Origin: Bacteroidales bacterium
GTDB lineage: Bacteria > Bacteroidota > Bacteroidia > Bacteroidales > UBA4417
Reading direction: 5' to 3'
DNA length: 64,000 nucleotides
Assembly (NCBI GenBank): GCA_030654075.1
Contig: JAURYB010000078.1
Coordinates: forward strand, 62,001-126,000
Position numbers and translations under genes: made by a program. Of the stretch, positions 10,144 to 19,162 are shown piece by piece. Position 1 is the first letter of the stretch, and each line of letters begins with the position of its first letter. A model generated the notes under the pieces. That model was given only the letters and a program-made list of their open reading frames with translations. It was not told the origin of the DNA and did not search any database.

Positions 10144-11385
10144 ATGAAAAAAACAATTCTTACCCTTTTTATATCGTGTGTGATTGCAATTACAATACAT
10201 GCTCAGTCCGTATCCAAAAACGAACTGTTGGCGGGTATCCGGTCGGGGAGTAACTACATGGTGAAGTCAATGCTCGATAGTGAGGGGAAATCGCGTTGTG
10301 ATTATAATATAATGACTTCACACTGGGAGCCCTACGAAGAGCCCTGGCATACCGGGCAAGCAATTAATGCTCTGATAGACAGCTACCTGATAACCGGTGA
10401 AAAGAAATTTCTGAAACAAGCAATTCAATCGGGAAACTGGTGGATTTCGCTGGAAATTAAAGATCATCCAAAACTGAAAGGCATGATTAAATCCATACAT
10501 GGCGCTGAGATGGGCGAAACCATCGTATATGCCACCACCACCGATGGAACAGCCGGGTTATTCAGACTGGCAACTGCTACGGGCAACAAAAAATATGCTG
10601 AGGTTGCAACAAATGCCGGCGAGTGGCTATACAAAAATACGTTTGATTCAGTAAGCGGTTTGAGTTACGATTGTATTGACCCTGTATCAGGTGAAGTGCA
10701 AAAGACCTGGAGCCGGTTTTGGCCAGATAGGGAGGTCCAGGTTCTTAACGATGTGGCGCGCCCCAATGCCGAGGGTTCGTTGTTCCTGGATATGTATCGG
10801 TTTACCGGCAAAGAAATCTACAAACAGTGGTTTATTAGTCAGTGTGATGTAATGGTAAAAACGCAGGATGAAAATGGGTTGTGGATGAGTTTTACGCCTA
10901 ACGATATGCTGGAACAATCCATTCATCCGCGATACAACCTTTGGAATGCGGAAGCGCTGATGAACGGATTTGATATTACCGGCGATAAAAAATACCTGGA
11001 AGCCGCTTTGAAGACTGCCCGTTACCACCAAAAAATGCAGCAGAAAAGCGGCACCATTTATTACCGGAACTATATTAACGGTCGTGCGCCCGACACCGAA
11101 TCGGTTACCGGCTCAGCAGTTTCGTTCGCAGGAATTTTATGGCTTCGCTTACTGAAAGCCGGTGTAGGTAAAGAGTTTGAAAAAAATATAGAAACTTCGG
11201 TTAAATGGGTTTTAACAAACCGTTTTTCAGAAGAAAACATTGATCCTAACCTCAGGGGCGCATTTATAGATATCCGCATGAAGGACAACAAGGGTGTAAG
11301 ATGGCTTGCAAATCGCGACCTGGGGACAATTTTCGGCGTACGATTTCTCTCTGATTATTACAACTATTATTACTCAAAGAACTAA
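10144..11385 (+). CDS. Exported six-hairpin (alpha/alpha)6 glycosidase-like protein
   Basis: 413 residues with signal peptide MKKTILTLFISCVIAITIHAQ. The rest shows regularly spaced helical hairpins with motifs such as HTGQAINALIDSYLITGEK and RYNLWNAEALMNGFDITGDK, repeating about every 50-60 residues, typical of the (alpha/alpha)6 toroid fold of many glycosidases, epimerases and lyases. Conserved acidic and aromatic residues (WEPYEEPWHTG, TTTDGTAG, RPNAEGS) line what would be the active-site face. I cannot assign a CAZy family. It is the first gene after a terminator and lies only 3 bp before nagB, so it likely heads the operon 10144-22711 and acts on an oligosaccharide in the periplasm. Confidence 0.7.
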   Translation: MKKTILTLFISCVIAITIHAQSVSKNELLAGIRSGSNYMVKSMLDSEGKSRCDYNIMTSHWEPYEEPWHTGQAINALIDSYLITGEKKFLKQAIQSGNWWISLEIKDHPKLKGMIKSIHGAEMGETIVYATTTDGTAGLFRLATATGNKKYAEVATNAGEWLYKNTFDSVSGLSYDCIDPVSGEVQKTWSRFWPDREVQVLNDVARPNAEGSLFLDMYRFTGKEIYKQWFISQCDVMVKTQDENGLWMSFTPNDMLEQSIHPRYNLWNAEALMNGFDITGDKKYLEAALKTARYHQKMQQKSGTIYYRNYINGRAPDTESVTGSAVSFAGILWLRLLKAGVGKEFEKNIETSVKWVLTNRFSEENIDPNLRGAFIDIRMKDNKGVRWLANRDLGTIFGVRFLSDYYNYYYSKN

Positions 11386-11388
11386 AAA

Positions 11389-12135
11389 ATGAAAATCGAT
11401 AATTTAGAAATATTTGTTGCTGACACCCGCCAGGAAATGGGAGAAATGGCTGCTCTTGCATTTGAAAATGAAGCAATGAAGCTGTTGAAAAAAGACGAAT
11501 TTCTCAGAATTGTATTTGCCTCTGCACCTTCGCAGGTTGAATTTTTACAGGCATTATTGGAGGATAATGTTTTGGCCTGGGATAAAATAGAAGCCTTTCA
11601 CATGGACGAATACATGGGGCTAAGTCCTGCATCGCCTCAAAGCTTTGCGTACTTTATTGAGCAGACTTTATTATCGAAAAGAAATTTTTTGTCGAAAAAC
11701 TTTATTGATGGCAGTATAGATGTGCAGACTATGATTCGCAATTACACTGCTCTTCTTAGCTCGAAACCGATAAGTCTGGTAGGAATGGGTATTGGCGAAA
11801 ATGGGCACATAGCGTTCAACGATCCGCCCGTGGCCGATTTTAATGATAAAGCCTGGATAAAAGCAGTTGTACTGGATGAAAAATGCAGAATACAACAGGT
11901 TAACGACGGATGTTTCGCGTCTCTTGATTTAGTGCCAAAAACAGCATTAACGCTTACCGTTCCGGCGCTGTTCAGCGCTCAGAGCCTGATTTGTGTTGTC
12001 CCGGGCAAACTGAAAGCGGAGGCAGTCCGGAATACCTTGTTTGGCGAAATTTCCGAAAAATGCCCGGCATCCATTCTTCGCACGCATCCAAATGCAAAAT
12101 TGTTCCTCGATAAGGACTCAGCTATGTATCTGTAA
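11389..12135 (+). CDS. nagB: Glucosamine-6-phosphate deaminase (NagB family)
   Basis: 248 residues, no signal peptide, hence cytoplasmic. The NagB/RpiA/SOL-fold signatures are present: FHMDEYMGL (about residues 67-75, with the catalytic Asp) and LVGMGIGENGHIAFNDPP (about 130-147, with the His and Asn of the active site). NagB converts glucosamine 6-phosphate to fructose 6-phosphate and ammonia. Starting 3 bp after the previous stop, it is clearly in an operon with glycan-degrading enzymes. Together with GH20 and the NagX-like gene downstream it shows that the target glycan yields an amino sugar. A galactosamine-6-phosphate isomerase role is an alternative, since this family includes such members. 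Confidence 0.88.
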   Translation: MKIDNLEIFVADTRQEMGEMAALAFENEAMKLLKKDEFLRIVFASAPSQVEFLQALLEDNVLAWDKIEAFHMDEYMGLSPASPQSFAYFIEQTLLSKRNFLSKNFIDGSIDVQTMIRNYTALLSSKPISLVGMGIGENGHIAFNDPPVADFNDKAWIKAVVLDEKCRIQQVNDGCFASLDLVPKTALTLTVPALFSAQSLICVVPGKLKAEAVRNTLFGEISEKCPASILRTHPNAKLFLDKDSAMYL

Positions 12136-12161
12136 ATAAAAAGTACTCCAAAGTGAATAAA

Positions 12162-14261
12162 ATGTCCAGAATAAAAATCAAACTATTGTTGTTAATGTTG
12201 CTTTCTGTGTTTTTGGTAAAAGCGCAGGATATACCTTCATTATCAGTATATTGTGTTCAGGAAGAGGCGAATGTCCGAAAGCTTTTTGATAATTTAAATC
12301 TCGACGGTAATGGTCTTGAAGAGGTTAAGACCCTGTATGCAAACAACAAACTGGAAGCAGCCTGTATTTCCCTGTTAAGCTATTACGAACGAAATGACAG
12401 GACAGCGTTTTTTGATAAAAACAACGATGATAATGAGTTGCTTTCAATTGTATCCTATTCTGAAGAATATAATGGTTTACTCAATGACACATTTGTTCTG
12501 CAATCGGTTAAAGGGAAACAGCTTCGGTTGGAAAACGGGTTTATCGACTGGAAATACTTAGGCCCGAATCAGGACATTGAATGGGGGTATTTTATGAACC
12601 GCCATTATTTTTTCGACGATTTATATGAAGCCTGGCGCAAAACGGGTGATAAGGCTTATGCTTTAAAATTCAACGATTTAGTGTACGACTGGATCGTTTC
12701 AAATCCTGTACCTCAAAAAGAAGATAAAGGCGTGGTATGGCGTGCCCTCGAGGCAGGGAAAAGAGCAACTGTCTGGCCACAGGTATTCCAGAAATTCCAG
12801 AAATCAAAAGATTTTTCGCCTACCGTACGAATAATGATGCTGCTTGGCATTTATGAGCATTGCGATTACCTGCAGAAATTTCACCGTACGCATCACAATC
12901 ATGCCATTATGGAGTATTACGGAATAGCTTCATCTGCAATAACATTTCCTGAATTTAAAAAGTCGGAAGAATGGCTGCAATACATTGACCTGAAAATGAG
13001 AGACGAAGCGGATTACCAGCTTTATCCGGATGGTGCTCAGAAAGAATTGACAGCCTATTATCACCATATAGTAATTAAAAATCTTGAACGCTATGTGGCC
13101 ATTCACAAAGCCGCCAACAAATCTTTGCCTTTTGTTGAGAATATGTTGAGTAGCATGTACAACTATATTGCTTATTCGTCGACACCTCAGAACACGATTC
13201 CTCAGAACAACGATGGCGACAAAATCAGCTCAGCCGAAATTATTGGCTGGAGCAAAAGCGTTTTTAACCGGCCCGATTGGGATTTTATTGTCTCAAATGG
13301 CAAAAGCGGAACGGAGCCTAAAGATAAGAGCATTTTGTTTCCGTATGCCGGACAAATGGTTATGCGAAACGGTTATCAGGCAGAATCACAATACTTGTTT
13401 TTTGATATTGGCCCGTGGGGAATAGCGCATCAGCACAACGATAAACTGCACTTTTCAATTTCGGCATATGGCCGCGAAATAATGCCAGATGCAGGACGGC
13501 TTTATTACAAGGACGACGAATGGCGCAACTACTTTAACCTTTCAGCTTCGCACAATGTAATTTTAGTAGATGGGAAAGGACAAAACAGGGATGTGAAAAG
13601 CGTAAATGAACCAATCAACCCTAAAAATTATTGCATAAGTCCGAAAGTGGATTTCGCTGTAGGTCAATTCGATAAAGGCTTTGGCGATTTATGGAAGTCA
13701 AATAACGCAACTGTAAGCGATTCAATTCCAGGTAAACATACACGGGCAATTATCTATATAAAAGATAAATACTGGCTTATTCTGGATAAAATGGAACTTG
13801 ATAAAGCCCGGGAAATTTCGCCGTTATTTCACTTTTCACCTGGATGCACAGTATCAGTAAAAGACGGTAAAATTGAAACAACCGATAAATTAAAAGGTAA
13901 TATTCTGATACTTCCGGTTTCAAAAATCAAATGGAAAACGGAACTGATACGCGGAAAATCAGAGCCCGGAATACAGGGCTGGTATAGCGAAGAATATAAT
14001 AAGAAAGTGGAAAGTACTTGTGCAAAGTACAGTTATCAAACTGAGTCAAATTCAAATGTTTTTGGTTGGCTGATAGTCCCTTTCAACTGTGATGAGAAAC
14101 CACGGGTAACTTTCAAAATAAGTAAAATGAGCAGCGATAAAATTTTAATTAAAGTGAGTTACAATGGCGAAACCGAATTAATTTCTTACAGTTTCAATGA
14201 GCATGAAAATGGGAAAAGTTTGTCGGTAGTTTTCGATGGTAAAACAAAGTTTGAGTATTAA
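12162..14261 (+). CDS. Heparinase II/III-family polysaccharide lyase
   Basis: 699 residues from ATG 12162; a GTG at 12153 is an alternative start. Signal peptide MSRIKIKLLLLMLLSVFLVKAQ. An N-terminal (alpha/alpha)5-6 domain (about 60-400) includes DIEWGYFMNRHYFFDDLYEAW, RALEAGKRATVWPQVF and HRTHHNHAIMEYYG, as in heparin-sulfate and alginate lyases of the heparinase II/III group. The C-terminal beta-sandwich has the conserved GIAHQHNDKLHFSISAYG and ASHNVILVDG motifs. These enzymes cleave uronate-containing polysaccharides by beta-elimination, leaving a 4,5-unsaturated uronate that the neighbouring GH105-type enzymes would remove. Which PL family (12, 15, 17, 21 or other) cannot be decided by eye. 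Confidence 0.85.
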   Translation: MSRIKIKLLLLMLLSVFLVKAQDIPSLSVYCVQEEANVRKLFDNLNLDGNGLEEVKTLYANNKLEAACISLLSYYERNDRTAFFDKNNDDNELLSIVSYSEEYNGLLNDTFVLQSVKGKQLRLENGFIDWKYLGPNQDIEWGYFMNRHYFFDDLYEAWRKTGDKAYALKFNDLVYDWIVSNPVPQKEDKGVVWRALEAGKRATVWPQVFQKFQKSKDFSPTVRIMMLLGIYEHCDYLQKFHRTHHNHAIMEYYGIASSAITFPEFKKSEEWLQYIDLKMRDEADYQLYPDGAQKELTAYYHHIVIKNLERYVAIHKAANKSLPFVENMLSSMYNYIAYSSTPQNTIPQNNDGDKISSAEIIGWSKSVFNRPDWDFIVSNGKSGTEPKDKSILFPYAGQMVMRNGYQAESQYLFFDIGPWGIAHQHNDKLHFSISAYGREIMPDAGRLYYKDDEWRNYFNLSASHNVILVDGKGQNRDVKSVNEPINPKNYCISPKVDFAVGQFDKGFGDLWKSNNATVSDSIPGKHTRAIIYIKDKYWLILDKMELDKAREISPLFHFSPGCTVSVKDGKIETTDKLKGNILILPVSKIKWKTELIRGKSEPGIQGWYSEEYNKKVESTCAKYSYQTESNSNVFGWLIVPFNCDEKPRVTFKISKMSSDKILIKVSYNGETELISYSFNEHENGKSLSVVFDGKTKFEY

Positions 14262-14276
14262 ATAATCCGACAGAAT

Positions 14277-15383
14277 ATGAACCAGTCAGCAAAAATAATA
14301 TCCGTTATTCTGCTTATTATGTCTTTTTTATCCTGCAAATCAATAGCAGAACAAAAGCAGGATGAAGTAAAACAAATCTGTGACAAGGTTGCGCAGTGGC
14401 AAATTAAAAATCAGCCTAATGTAATTCATAACGATCTGGACTGGACTAACGGTGCCTGGTATAAAGGATTGGTTGAATGGGCAAAACTTACGAATAATAA
14501 ATCATATTTTGATTTCTTAATCCACCAGGGTGAGAAAAACAACTGGAATGTGTACGACAGGATTTATCATGCTGATGATATTTGTGTAGCGCAAATGTAC
14601 ATTGAACTTTACAAAAAGTATGGTGGTGACGAACGGCTCAAACCAACCATCGAACGCATGAATTTCATTGTGGCAAATCCATCGCAGGCTCCACTGCAAA
14701 AAACAGATTGCAAAGGCAAAGACGAACGTTGGTCGTGGAGTGACGCGCTTTTTATGGCTCCTCCGGTTTATGCGGCAATGTACAAATTAACGGGTAATGT
14801 TGAATATCTGAATTACATGGAATCGGAGTTTAAGCTTTGTACCGATTCATTATATGACAAAACTGAAAAACTGTATTACCGTGACAATGCCCGGATACCA
14901 TTGGTTGAAGCTAATGGCGCCAAACAATTCTGGGGAAGGGGAAATGGGTGGGTTTTTGCAGCAATTCCAATAATACTCGACAATTTGCCAGCTGATTTCA
15001 AAAACCGGGCATATTACGAGAATATTTTTAAGCAAATGGCAACTTCGGTTTTGAAAACTCAGGATAAAGATGGTTCGTGGCACGCCAGCCTGCTCGATCC
15101 GGGAAGTTATCCCATGCCCGAAAACAGCGCTTCAGCTTTTTTCTGTTACGGTATGGCATGGGGAATCCGCACAGGATTGCTCGACGAAGCAACTTATAAA
15201 CCCGCTACTATTAAAGCCTGGAACACTCTTACTAAATATGTTTCGGCCGAAGGACGCTTAGGCTATATTCAGCCTGTGGGAAATGCGCCCAAGATTGTTG
15301 ACGAAACTTCAACAGATGTATATGGCGTTGGGGCATTTTTATTGGCAGGTACCGAAATGTATAAAATGTACAGCCGCAAATAA
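14277..15383 (+). CDS. GH105/GH88-type unsaturated uronyl hydrolase lipoprotein
   Basis: 368 residues. The N-terminus IISVILLIMSFLSCKS carries a lipobox (LSC), so it is a periplasm- or surface-facing lipoprotein. The (alpha/alpha)6 body has VYDRIYHADDICVAQMYIEL (about 85-105), RWSWSDALFMAPPVYAAM with the candidate catalytic Asp156, and QFWGRGNGWVFAA (about 215-227), the usual GH105 landmarks seen in YteR. The reaction is hydration of a 4,5-unsaturated uronic acid at the non-reducing end of lyase products, releasing the uronate as a keto acid. It follows the lyase gene by 15 bp, matching sequential action. Chondroitin-type GH88 activity cannot be excluded. Confidence 0.88.
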   Translation: MNQSAKIISVILLIMSFLSCKSIAEQKQDEVKQICDKVAQWQIKNQPNVIHNDLDWTNGAWYKGLVEWAKLTNNKSYFDFLIHQGEKNNWNVYDRIYHADDICVAQMYIELYKKYGGDERLKPTIERMNFIVANPSQAPLQKTDCKGKDERWSWSDALFMAPPVYAAMYKLTGNVEYLNYMESEFKLCTDSLYDKTEKLYYRDNARIPLVEANGAKQFWGRGNGWVFAAIPIILDNLPADFKNRAYYENIFKQMATSVLKTQDKDGSWHASLLDPGSYPMPENSASAFFCYGMAWGIRTGLLDEATYKPATIKAWNTLTKYVSAEGRLGYIQPVGNAPKIVDETSTDVYGVGAFLLAGTEMYKMYSRK

Positions 15384-15482
15384 TCAATGACAGATTACAG
15401 ATAGCCGGAAAAGTAAACTTTCAGAATCCACATTTTCTGAATCTGGCTTATCAGATTTCATGCTTTCATACAAACTATATAA

Positions 15483-17972
15483 ATGAATAAAATACACATT
15501 GCAATTGCAGCAAATTTGTATTTCGTTTGCCTGCTTTTAATTCCAGGCAAAAGTTATTCGCAAAATGCTGGATTAACCGGTTCGTGGAGCAAACTAAAAG
15601 CTGATGTTGAAAAAACCGGCAAACCTGAATGGCAGGAAATGTTGCAGTATGTTGCTTCGCTTCATGAAAAAAGCACACATCCTGCTCAATATCCATTTCC
15701 TTACGATTGGGAAGAAATAGGCCCGGGATATACCTATGGACCAGCCTTCGGACATTGGGATATTGTGCACCAGTCACTCGATGTGCTTTCGTCCTATCCT
15801 CAACATAGTATTCAACAACTTTTAAACGATATCACAAACCAAGAGCCTTCAGGCTTAATTCCCGGATCCATCTGGATGCCTGGTGCAAAACTTGCTAAGG
15901 AAGGTAAGGCAACATGGAATACTTCTTCTGAAGGTCATCCGCCGGTTTGGGTGTTTGCTGTAAACGAATATATTAAACAAACCGGTGATATTCAAATTCT
16001 TAATAAATTCTACACTCCACTGGTAAAGCAGATTAGCTGGTTCGAAAATGAACGCAGGGCCGACGGAGAAGGTTTTTATTACAATGATATTCTAACCAAA
16101 AACTGGGAAAGCGGAATTGACCAGGGCGTTCGGTTTGATGCAGACGGATTGGGCCGTTGGGCTTGCATTGATGCAACTTCGCATGTGTATTTCCTTTATC
16201 ATACGGCAGCCAGCTGGGCAAAAATATTGCAGCTTCCTTCAGAATGGGCCGAAAAAAGGGAACACGAATTGAAGAGTTTTATCCGCGACAGTTTGTACGT
16301 GCAGGTTGAAGGTTTTTTCTATGATATCTGGGCCGTTAAAAATGATTCATTACGCCATCTCAATTTTGAAGCTATGTGGCCGATCGTTGTCGGGGCTGCT
16401 ACTTCTGAACAGGCCAACCGCTTTATCGATGAATATTTAATGGATACGACCTGTTTTTTAACTCCGCATCCAATTTCCACAGTCGGGAAAAAGGACCCGA
16501 AATTTAAGTTACAAATGTGGCGCGGACCGGTTTGGAACAGTATGACATACTGGGCAGCAATTGGTTGTATAAATTACGGGTGGAATGATGCTGCCCGGAT
16601 ACTACTTGAAAAGGCTTTGGACGCATCTGCGGTTCAGTTTAAATGTACCGGAACAATCTGGGAATTTTATCACCCCTTCGGAGGTAATCCTGAAGATGTT
16701 GCCCGCAAACCAAAAAAGCAACCCAATATGCCATGTAAAGATTATCTTGGGCATAATCCTTTGATCGCTATGTCGCATTTATATGATTCATTGCTTCAAT
16801 CCGGTGTTTCGTCGGGGCTAAAAAGTTTAATTACTGATGCTTCGAAAAATGTTACGGATAGTTCGGGGTTTGTCGGAAAAATTATTCCGGGCGAAATGAA
16901 AACATGGATCGATGATTCTACAGGATATGAAATAACGCAATGGACGAAATCCGGAACCAGTCATCATCCCTATTTTACCGTTGAATCATTTATTGACAAT
17001 GAAACCGCCATTATATTTTCGAGGCGAACCGGTCGTGACCAACTCTATAAACTGAATCTGACCAACGGTGAAATGACTCAGATGACAACAGGCGGGAAAT
17101 TGAGAAATATCGATCATTTGCCGCAATTTAAAACTGTCTGGTATCTTGATGGTAAAAAATTATTTTCACTGAATACAACTGATTTAAAATCTGTATTAGT
17201 ATACGATTTTGAGGCGTTTCCTTTTAAAGTCGGGTCATTCTCGGTTTCCTGCGACGCCAGGTGGTTCATTTTTGCGGTCGAGAAAAAGGATTCCTTATCG
17301 GGAGTTTGCGGTTATGGCCCTTATGCCATCTATAAATTGAACCTGGAAGATAAACTGATTACCCAGGTTTCCCTTGAAATGGGATTTAACATCAGTCATG
17401 TTCAGGCAAATCCGGTTGATCCCAACCTGATTTTATATTGCTGGCAATGGGAGAAATTCGACAGGGAGCGATTGGTCGGGCATTCTCCGATCAGGTCATG
17501 GTGGGTAAATATCGACGGAACCGACGGAGGTCCGTTTAAACAGAAATACGGCACTCAACAAACCCACGAAGCTTGGACCCCGGATGGAAAGAATATCACC
17601 TATCTGTATAAGTACCGATGGGGTGCTCTGACAGGCACACATTATTTAGGTATACAGTCTATTGATGGCACTACTTACAAATCCTATCAAACCCAGGTAT
17701 CACCAGGTCATCAGAATTTATTTAAGGATAACAAGCATTGGATAGTTGACACTTTCAATAATGATGAAACGCTGTTAGCGCTGATAAAAATTGGCAAAAA
17801 TAAAATCGAAGAATCGGATATTCTTTTTCGTCATGGATCTACAATGTTAGGACAGGATTCACACCCTCACCCCCGGTTTTCGCCAAATGGCAAATATGTG
17901 TTGTTCAGTACGGATAAAACCGGGCAGGCACAGGTTTATACCGTTCGCATCAACCTGGATTCTAAAAAATAA
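15483..17972 (+). CDS. Exported fusion: clan-G (MGH1/GH63-like) glycosidase plus PL22-like oligogalacturonate lyase
   Basis: 829 residues with a signal peptide ending PGKSYSQ. Residues about 60-440 form an (alpha/alpha)6 glycosidase of the MGH1/GH63 kind, with WESGIDQGVRFDADG (Glu209, Asp213) and MWRGPVWNSMTYWAAIG motifs. Residues about 460-829 are a beta-propeller matching PL22: GYEITQWTKSGTSHHPYFT, IFSRRTGRDQLYKLNLTNGE, SHVQANPVDPNLILYCWQW (His639), THEAWTPDGK (His695), and Q791-x2-H794-x-H796 (QDSHPHPRFSPNG). The Q-x2-H-x-H spacing agrees with the Mn-binding cluster known for oligogalacturonate lyases. PL22 enzymes are normally single-domain cytoplasmic proteins, so the fusion and export are unusual. 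The likely role is cutting short uronate oligomers in the periplasm. Confidence 0.82.
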   Translation: MNKIHIAIAANLYFVCLLLIPGKSYSQNAGLTGSWSKLKADVEKTGKPEWQEMLQYVASLHEKSTHPAQYPFPYDWEEIGPGYTYGPAFGHWDIVHQSLDVLSSYPQHSIQQLLNDITNQEPSGLIPGSIWMPGAKLAKEGKATWNTSSEGHPPVWVFAVNEYIKQTGDIQILNKFYTPLVKQISWFENERRADGEGFYYNDILTKNWESGIDQGVRFDADGLGRWACIDATSHVYFLYHTAASWAKILQLPSEWAEKREHELKSFIRDSLYVQVEGFFYDIWAVKNDSLRHLNFEAMWPIVVGAATSEQANRFIDEYLMDTTCFLTPHPISTVGKKDPKFKLQMWRGPVWNSMTYWAAIGCINYGWNDAARILLEKALDASAVQFKCTGTIWEFYHPFGGNPEDVARKPKKQPNMPCKDYLGHNPLIAMSHLYDSLLQSGVSSGLKSLITDASKNVTDSSGFVGKIIPGEMKTWIDDSTGYEITQWTKSGTSHHPYFTVESFIDNETAIIFSRRTGRDQLYKLNLTNGEMTQMTTGGKLRNIDHLPQFKTVWYLDGKKLFSLNTTDLKSVLVYDFEAFPFKVGSFSVSCDARWFIFAVEKKDSLSGVCGYGPYAIYKLNLEDKLITQVSLEMGFNISHVQANPVDPNLILYCWQWEKFDRERLVGHSPIRSWWVNIDGTDGGPFKQKYGTQQTHEAWTPDGKNITYLYKYRWGALTGTHYLGIQSIDGTTYKSYQTQVSPGHQNLFKDNKHWIVDTFNNDETLLALIKIGKNKIEESDILFRHGSTMLGQDSHPHPRFSPNGKYVLFSTDKTGQAQVYTVRINLDSKK

Positions 17973-17983
17973 ACTGAATTGCA

Positions 17984-19150
17984 ATGGATATATCTGCACT
18001 AAAATTACCAGGCCTGAAAAAGATAGAAATTTTTCAGGTCAGAAACACAGAAATTCTTTCAACGGAAAGGGTTGTTTCTGTTGATGCTTTGCGCGGCTTC
18101 GACATGTTTTGGATCATGGGTGGCGATATGATGTTTATCGGGTTGGACAATGTTTTTCAAAACAAAATTTCGGCCTTCCTGAAAGTACAGATGGATCATA
18201 CCGCATGGTTTGGATTCAATTTTTACGACATTATAATGCCTCTTTTCCTTTTCCTGGTTGGCGTTTCGATGGTTTTTTCGTTCCGTAAAAGGTTGAGTGC
18301 CGGTGGGACAGATAAAGCTTTGTGGCGCCACACCATCAAAAGAGTACTTATCTTATGGATATTGGGAATGGTTGTACAGGGTAATCTGCTAAGTTACAAT
18401 ATTGATCAGATCCATTTGTATTCAAATACCCTGCAGGCCATTGCCAGTGGTTACCTGATAGCTACTGTACTGATTCTCTATTTACCTGTATTCTATCAGA
18501 TACTAAGCACAATTGGATTGATGCTCGCTTATTGGGCGATTGTAGCGCTTATTCCTGTTGCCGGCAGCACTGCAGGCATGTATTCCATGGATGCGAACGT
18601 GCCGATAATTTTCGATCATTTCATACTTGGCCATTTTGACGATGGACTGGAATATACATGGATTATTTCAAGCCTGAATTTCGGAGCCACTACCATGCTG
18701 GGAGTTTTTTGCGGATACATTATGCAATCGCATCGCGAAAAAATAGAAAAATTCAGCTTTTTTCTTCTGCTGGGCATAAGCCTTATTGCCATTAGCCTGG
18801 TTTGGAATATCTGGCATCCCATCATTAAGAAAATCTGGACCAGCTCATTTGTACTGTTTTCTGGTGGTATCAGCGTGCTTTTACTGGCCGTATTCTACTA
18901 TCTCATCGATGTTATAGCAATCCGAAAGGGAATCAAATGGCTTATTATACTTGGCTCTAATGCCATTGTTGGCTATGTGGCCTGGCACCTGTTTAAAAAG
19001 AGTTTTCTGTATGCCGGAAAAGTATTTATAGAAGATCTGAAACCTTACATCGGTAATTGGTATGATACACTGTACTATTTCTGCGGGTTTTTGGTGATCT
19101 ATCTGATTATGTGGTACATGTATAAGAATAAGACATTCATTAAGATTTAG
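17984..19150 (+). CDS. NagX/HGSNAT-like integral membrane protein (DUF5009 family)
   Basis: 388 residues, no cleaved signal. After a ~28-residue cytoplasmic leader comes RVVSVDALRGFDMFWIMGGD, then about ten hydrophobic helices, including FYDIIMPLFLFLVGVSMVFSF. This is the signature of the COG4299 family, which includes human heparan-alpha-glucosaminide N-acetyltransferase and bacterial NagX of N-acetylglucosamine regulons. The bacterial role is not firmly known: transmembrane acetyl transfer to an amino sugar, or amino-sugar transport. It starts 11 bp after the fusion enzyme and ends 12 bp before GH20. Coupling to GH20 and NagB fits a hexosamine step. Confidence 0.82.
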   Translation: MDISALKLPGLKKIEIFQVRNTEILSTERVVSVDALRGFDMFWIMGGDMMFIGLDNVFQNKISAFLKVQMDHTAWFGFNFYDIIMPLFLFLVGVSMVFSFRKRLSAGGTDKALWRHTIKRVLILWILGMVVQGNLLSYNIDQIHLYSNTLQAIASGYLIATVLILYLPVFYQILSTIGLMLAYWAIVALIPVAGSTAGMYSMDANVPIIFDHFILGHFDDGLEYTWIISSLNFGATTMLGVFCGYIMQSHREKIEKFSFFLLLGISLIAISLVWNIWHPIIKKIWTSSFVLFSGGISVLLLAVFYYLIDVIAIRKGIKWLIILGSNAIVGYVAWHLFKKSFLYAGKVFIEDLKPYIGNWYDTLYYFCGFLVIYLIMWYMYKNKTFIKI

Positions 19151-19162
19151 ATTTCAGGCAAT

